Source: Holophagae bacterium (GTDB lineage Bacteria > Acidobacteriota > Holophagae > Acanthopleuribacterales > Acanthopleuribacteraceae). From it: DNA of 64,000 nucleotides. The stretch is from NCBI GenBank assembly GCA_030429565.1, contig JAUIFE010000007.1, forward strand, positions 62,001-126,000, read 5' to 3'. The notes beneath the pieces are model-generated. The model was given only the letters and a program-made list of their open reading frames with translations, searched no databases and had not been told where the DNA came from. Shown piece by piece: positions 62,541-64,000 of the stretch; position 1 is the stretch's first letter, and each line of letters opens with the position of its first letter. Both the position numbers and the translations under genes were made by a program.

Positions 62541-63008
62541 ATTCTACGATTCTCCAAAATCTCAAAAGTCGCACACCCTACCCTTTTGAGTCTTGGTACT
62601 TTGCCGGTCGAAAGACCGGCTTTTTTTATTTGGGGTTGGGCGGACGGGGTGAAGCAGAAAATCAGATGCGCGGGGCGAGGGGTTGGGCTAGAATGAGGCC
62701 AAGCCTTCTGTACCTTTAGCCCGCGTTCCGCGTGGAGATCATCGGCAACTGCTGTAACGCTTGTCCTGCCTTGGGCTTCGCAATGGCCGTTGTCATGCTG
62801 GAACACGTGAGTTTGGCGTGTCCTCGGCGGTGTGTTCGTTCAATGAGCGCGCTGCTGGATTTAGGGCACACGGCCGGTATGCCGTGTTTCTCCTTATTTC
62901 TGGTTACGACGGTGCGGAACGGCCCCGATAAAGCTATTAAGTGCTTTCGGTTTTTAACGCGTTTGCTCTCAGCGGACCGCGCAACATCACCACAGTGAGG
63001 ATCCATTT
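62541..63008. other. Intergenic region before the wzz-like gene
   Basis: The left part carries the terminator at 62601-62627. The plus frame 62732-62998 is cysteine-rich, has no family similarity and no ribosome-binding site; I regard it as non-coding. No promoter for the wzz-like gene could be placed. Confidence 0.5.
62601..62627 (+). terminator. Intrinsic terminator after the PDZ gene
   Basis: GCCGGTC (62603-62609) and GACCGGC (62614-62620) pair around a GAAA tetraloop and are followed by seven T. This is a textbook terminator for the sigma/anti-sigma/PDZ cluster. Confidence 0.95.
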
Positions 63009-64000
63009 ATGGAAGAACTCCAGCGTCCAGCCCACGTTCAGGGACCCGTCCCCCAGAATGAATTTAACGTGTTGGAATATTTGGGCATCATTCGCAAACA
63101 CATGAAAACCATGTTTGTGGCGAGTTTTATTGGCGCCTTGATCGGCATGGGTTTGTGGTGGATGAAGCCGCCGGTTTACCGGGCTGAGGCAACGCTCAAG
63201 ATGGATCAAAACTCGCGCGACATCCTCAATTACGGTGAGTTTTACAATCCCTACACGCGTTTTTTCCGTGAGGAATACCTAAAAACCGAATTCGAAATCA
63301 TGGAGAGCAACCCAGTTATCGATCGCGTTATCAGTCGCTTGCCGGAAGCCTTTGTCGAATCCCACTTTCCGCCACCCAAACGCTCGACCTCGTTGTTTGG
63401 GTTTGTGCGTGAATCGTTGAAACCCAAGCCCAAGTTAACGCCGGAACAGCAAAAAGAACAGGACTATGAACGGTTGCTGTCCACATTGCGCAATGGTTTG
63501 GAAGTCAAAGAAATACGCTCGACCAATTTGGTGTCGTTGAGTTTTGTTTCGCAAAACCCGCTAACGGCCAAAAGTGTTGTCAACGCTTGGTTGGAAGCCT
63601 ACATCCAGTACGAACTGGAACAGAAATACGTGAAAAACAAACAGGCCCACAACTTTTTGGCGCAAGAGTCATCGCGTTTGCGACGGGAAATTGAGGCCTT
63701 GGTGGCCGAAAAGGCGGACAAAGAGAAACAGTCGAACGCCTTCAAGCTGGGCAACAACACGATTGCCGACGAACAATCGCTGATTGATCGCAACCGTGAT
63801 TTGTCCGACGCCCGCACCAAATTAATCCGCACCGAGGCGCGGTTACGCAAATTGGAAAACGCTTCGCCGGAGAGTTCGATTGACGTTAGTCAGATGTCGA
63901 GTGTGACGCGCATGTCGGGGGAGCTGGCGCAGTTGCGTGCTGATTATCAAGCCGGCCTCAAGATCTACAAACCGGAAGCGGCGGTGATGCAGGACAAGCG
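63009..64000 (+). CDS. Wzz/GumC-type polysaccharide chain-length protein, 3' end missing
   Basis: About 330 residues are visible before the window ends. The N-terminus (FNVLEYLGIIRKHMKTMFVASF) leads into a membrane helix (about 33-52), then the Wzz periplasmic pattern VYRAEATLKMDQNSRDIL and a long alpha-helical region with coiled-coil character (about 200-300). This is the architecture of chain-length or export co-polymerases of the Wzc/GumC group. A C-terminal tyrosine kinase domain cannot be seen because the gene is cut. GAGG precedes the ATG. It probably begins an exopolysaccharide cluster to the right, with the Wza-like gene at 16.5-17.3 kb as a possible distant partner. Confidence 0.9.
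   Translation, partial: MEELQRPAHVQGPVPQNEFNVLEYLGIIRKHMKTMFVASFIGALIGMGLWWMKPPVYRAEATLKMDQNSRDILNYGEFYNPYTRFFREEYLKTEFEIMESNPVIDRVISRLPEAFVESHFPPPKRSTSLFGFVRESLKPKPKLTPEQQKEQDYERLLSTLRNGLEVKEIRSTNLVSLSFVSQNPLTAKSVVNAWLEAYIQYELEQKYVKNKQAHNFLAQESSRLRREIEALVAEKADKEKQSNAFKLGNNTIADEQSLIDRNRDLSDARTKLIRTEARLRKLENASPESSIDVSQMSSVTRMSGELAQLRADYQAGLKIYKPEAAVMQDK

Noticed and set aside
62732..62998. 88-codon plus-strand frame upstream of the wzz-like gene
   Set aside because: It is cysteine-rich without CxxC order, has no ribosome-binding site and no similarity; it ends just before the wzz-like start by chance.

Overview
The window is a contiguous piece of a Gram-negative-type bacterial chromosome. It holds about 44 protein genes plus one cut off at the right edge, and I found no rRNA, tRNA or CRISPR array. 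The gene set combines Wza/Wzz-type polysaccharide export, an orphan Hcp, PilZ proteins, a Maf-type (DUF115) protein, a Gld-like ABC system, many TPR proteins, a eukaryote-type Ser/Thr kinase and a giant surface protein carrying an IPTL motif. This suggests a large-genome environmental bacterium. My best guess is Acidobacteriota near Acanthopleuribacter/Sulfidibacter; this rests on general resemblance only and I could not test it by alignment.

Layout. 0-3.2 kb: housekeeping run rbfA-truB-proC-rsmG, meeting an S41 peptidase gene on the opposite strand. 4.5-15.6 kb: a surface region made of a 62-bp heptamer repeat, a good sigma70-type promoter, a 2372-residue Ig-repeat/beta-helix protein, three tandem tail-collar paralogues, a GNAT acetyltransferase and a secreted protein. 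16-17.3 kb: orphan Hcp and a Wza-like export protein. 17.7-22.5 kb: a TPR operon with a 1257-residue protein. 23-28.9 kb: a YfiR-like protein, a chemoreceptor, a PilZ/receiver-like protein and glutamine-dependent NadE. 29.5-32.7 kb: a tight three-gene operon with MotA/ZorA-like and MotB/ZorB-like proteins and an unrecognised third protein. 33-39.2 kb: Ser/Thr kinase plus TPR pair, RecQ, a lipoprotein-like protein and a second GNAT.

39.3-45 kb: on the minus strand a PilZ protein, a HAD-phosphotransferase fusion and a Maf-type protein; on the plus strand a periplasmic binding protein. 44.6-49 kb: minus-strand purL-purF-nif3 operon. 49.6-54.4 kb: ABC ATPase, permease, GldG-like and DUF4340 operon. 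54.4-58.2 kb: a gene-poor stretch with a 59-bp tandem repeat array and only comEA. 58.2-62.5 kb: a STAND/MalT-like NTPase with an altered Walker A, then an ECF sigma, membrane anti-sigma candidate and PDZ protein module. 63-64 kb: start of a Wzz/GumC-type chain-length protein.

The most interesting items are the ZorAB-like three-gene operon, the giant adhesin with tail-collar cluster, the internal IPTL/membrane segment in that adhesin, the 59-bp repeat array, and palindromes and direct repeats near several promoters. All functional statements come from reading motifs by eye; no search was run.
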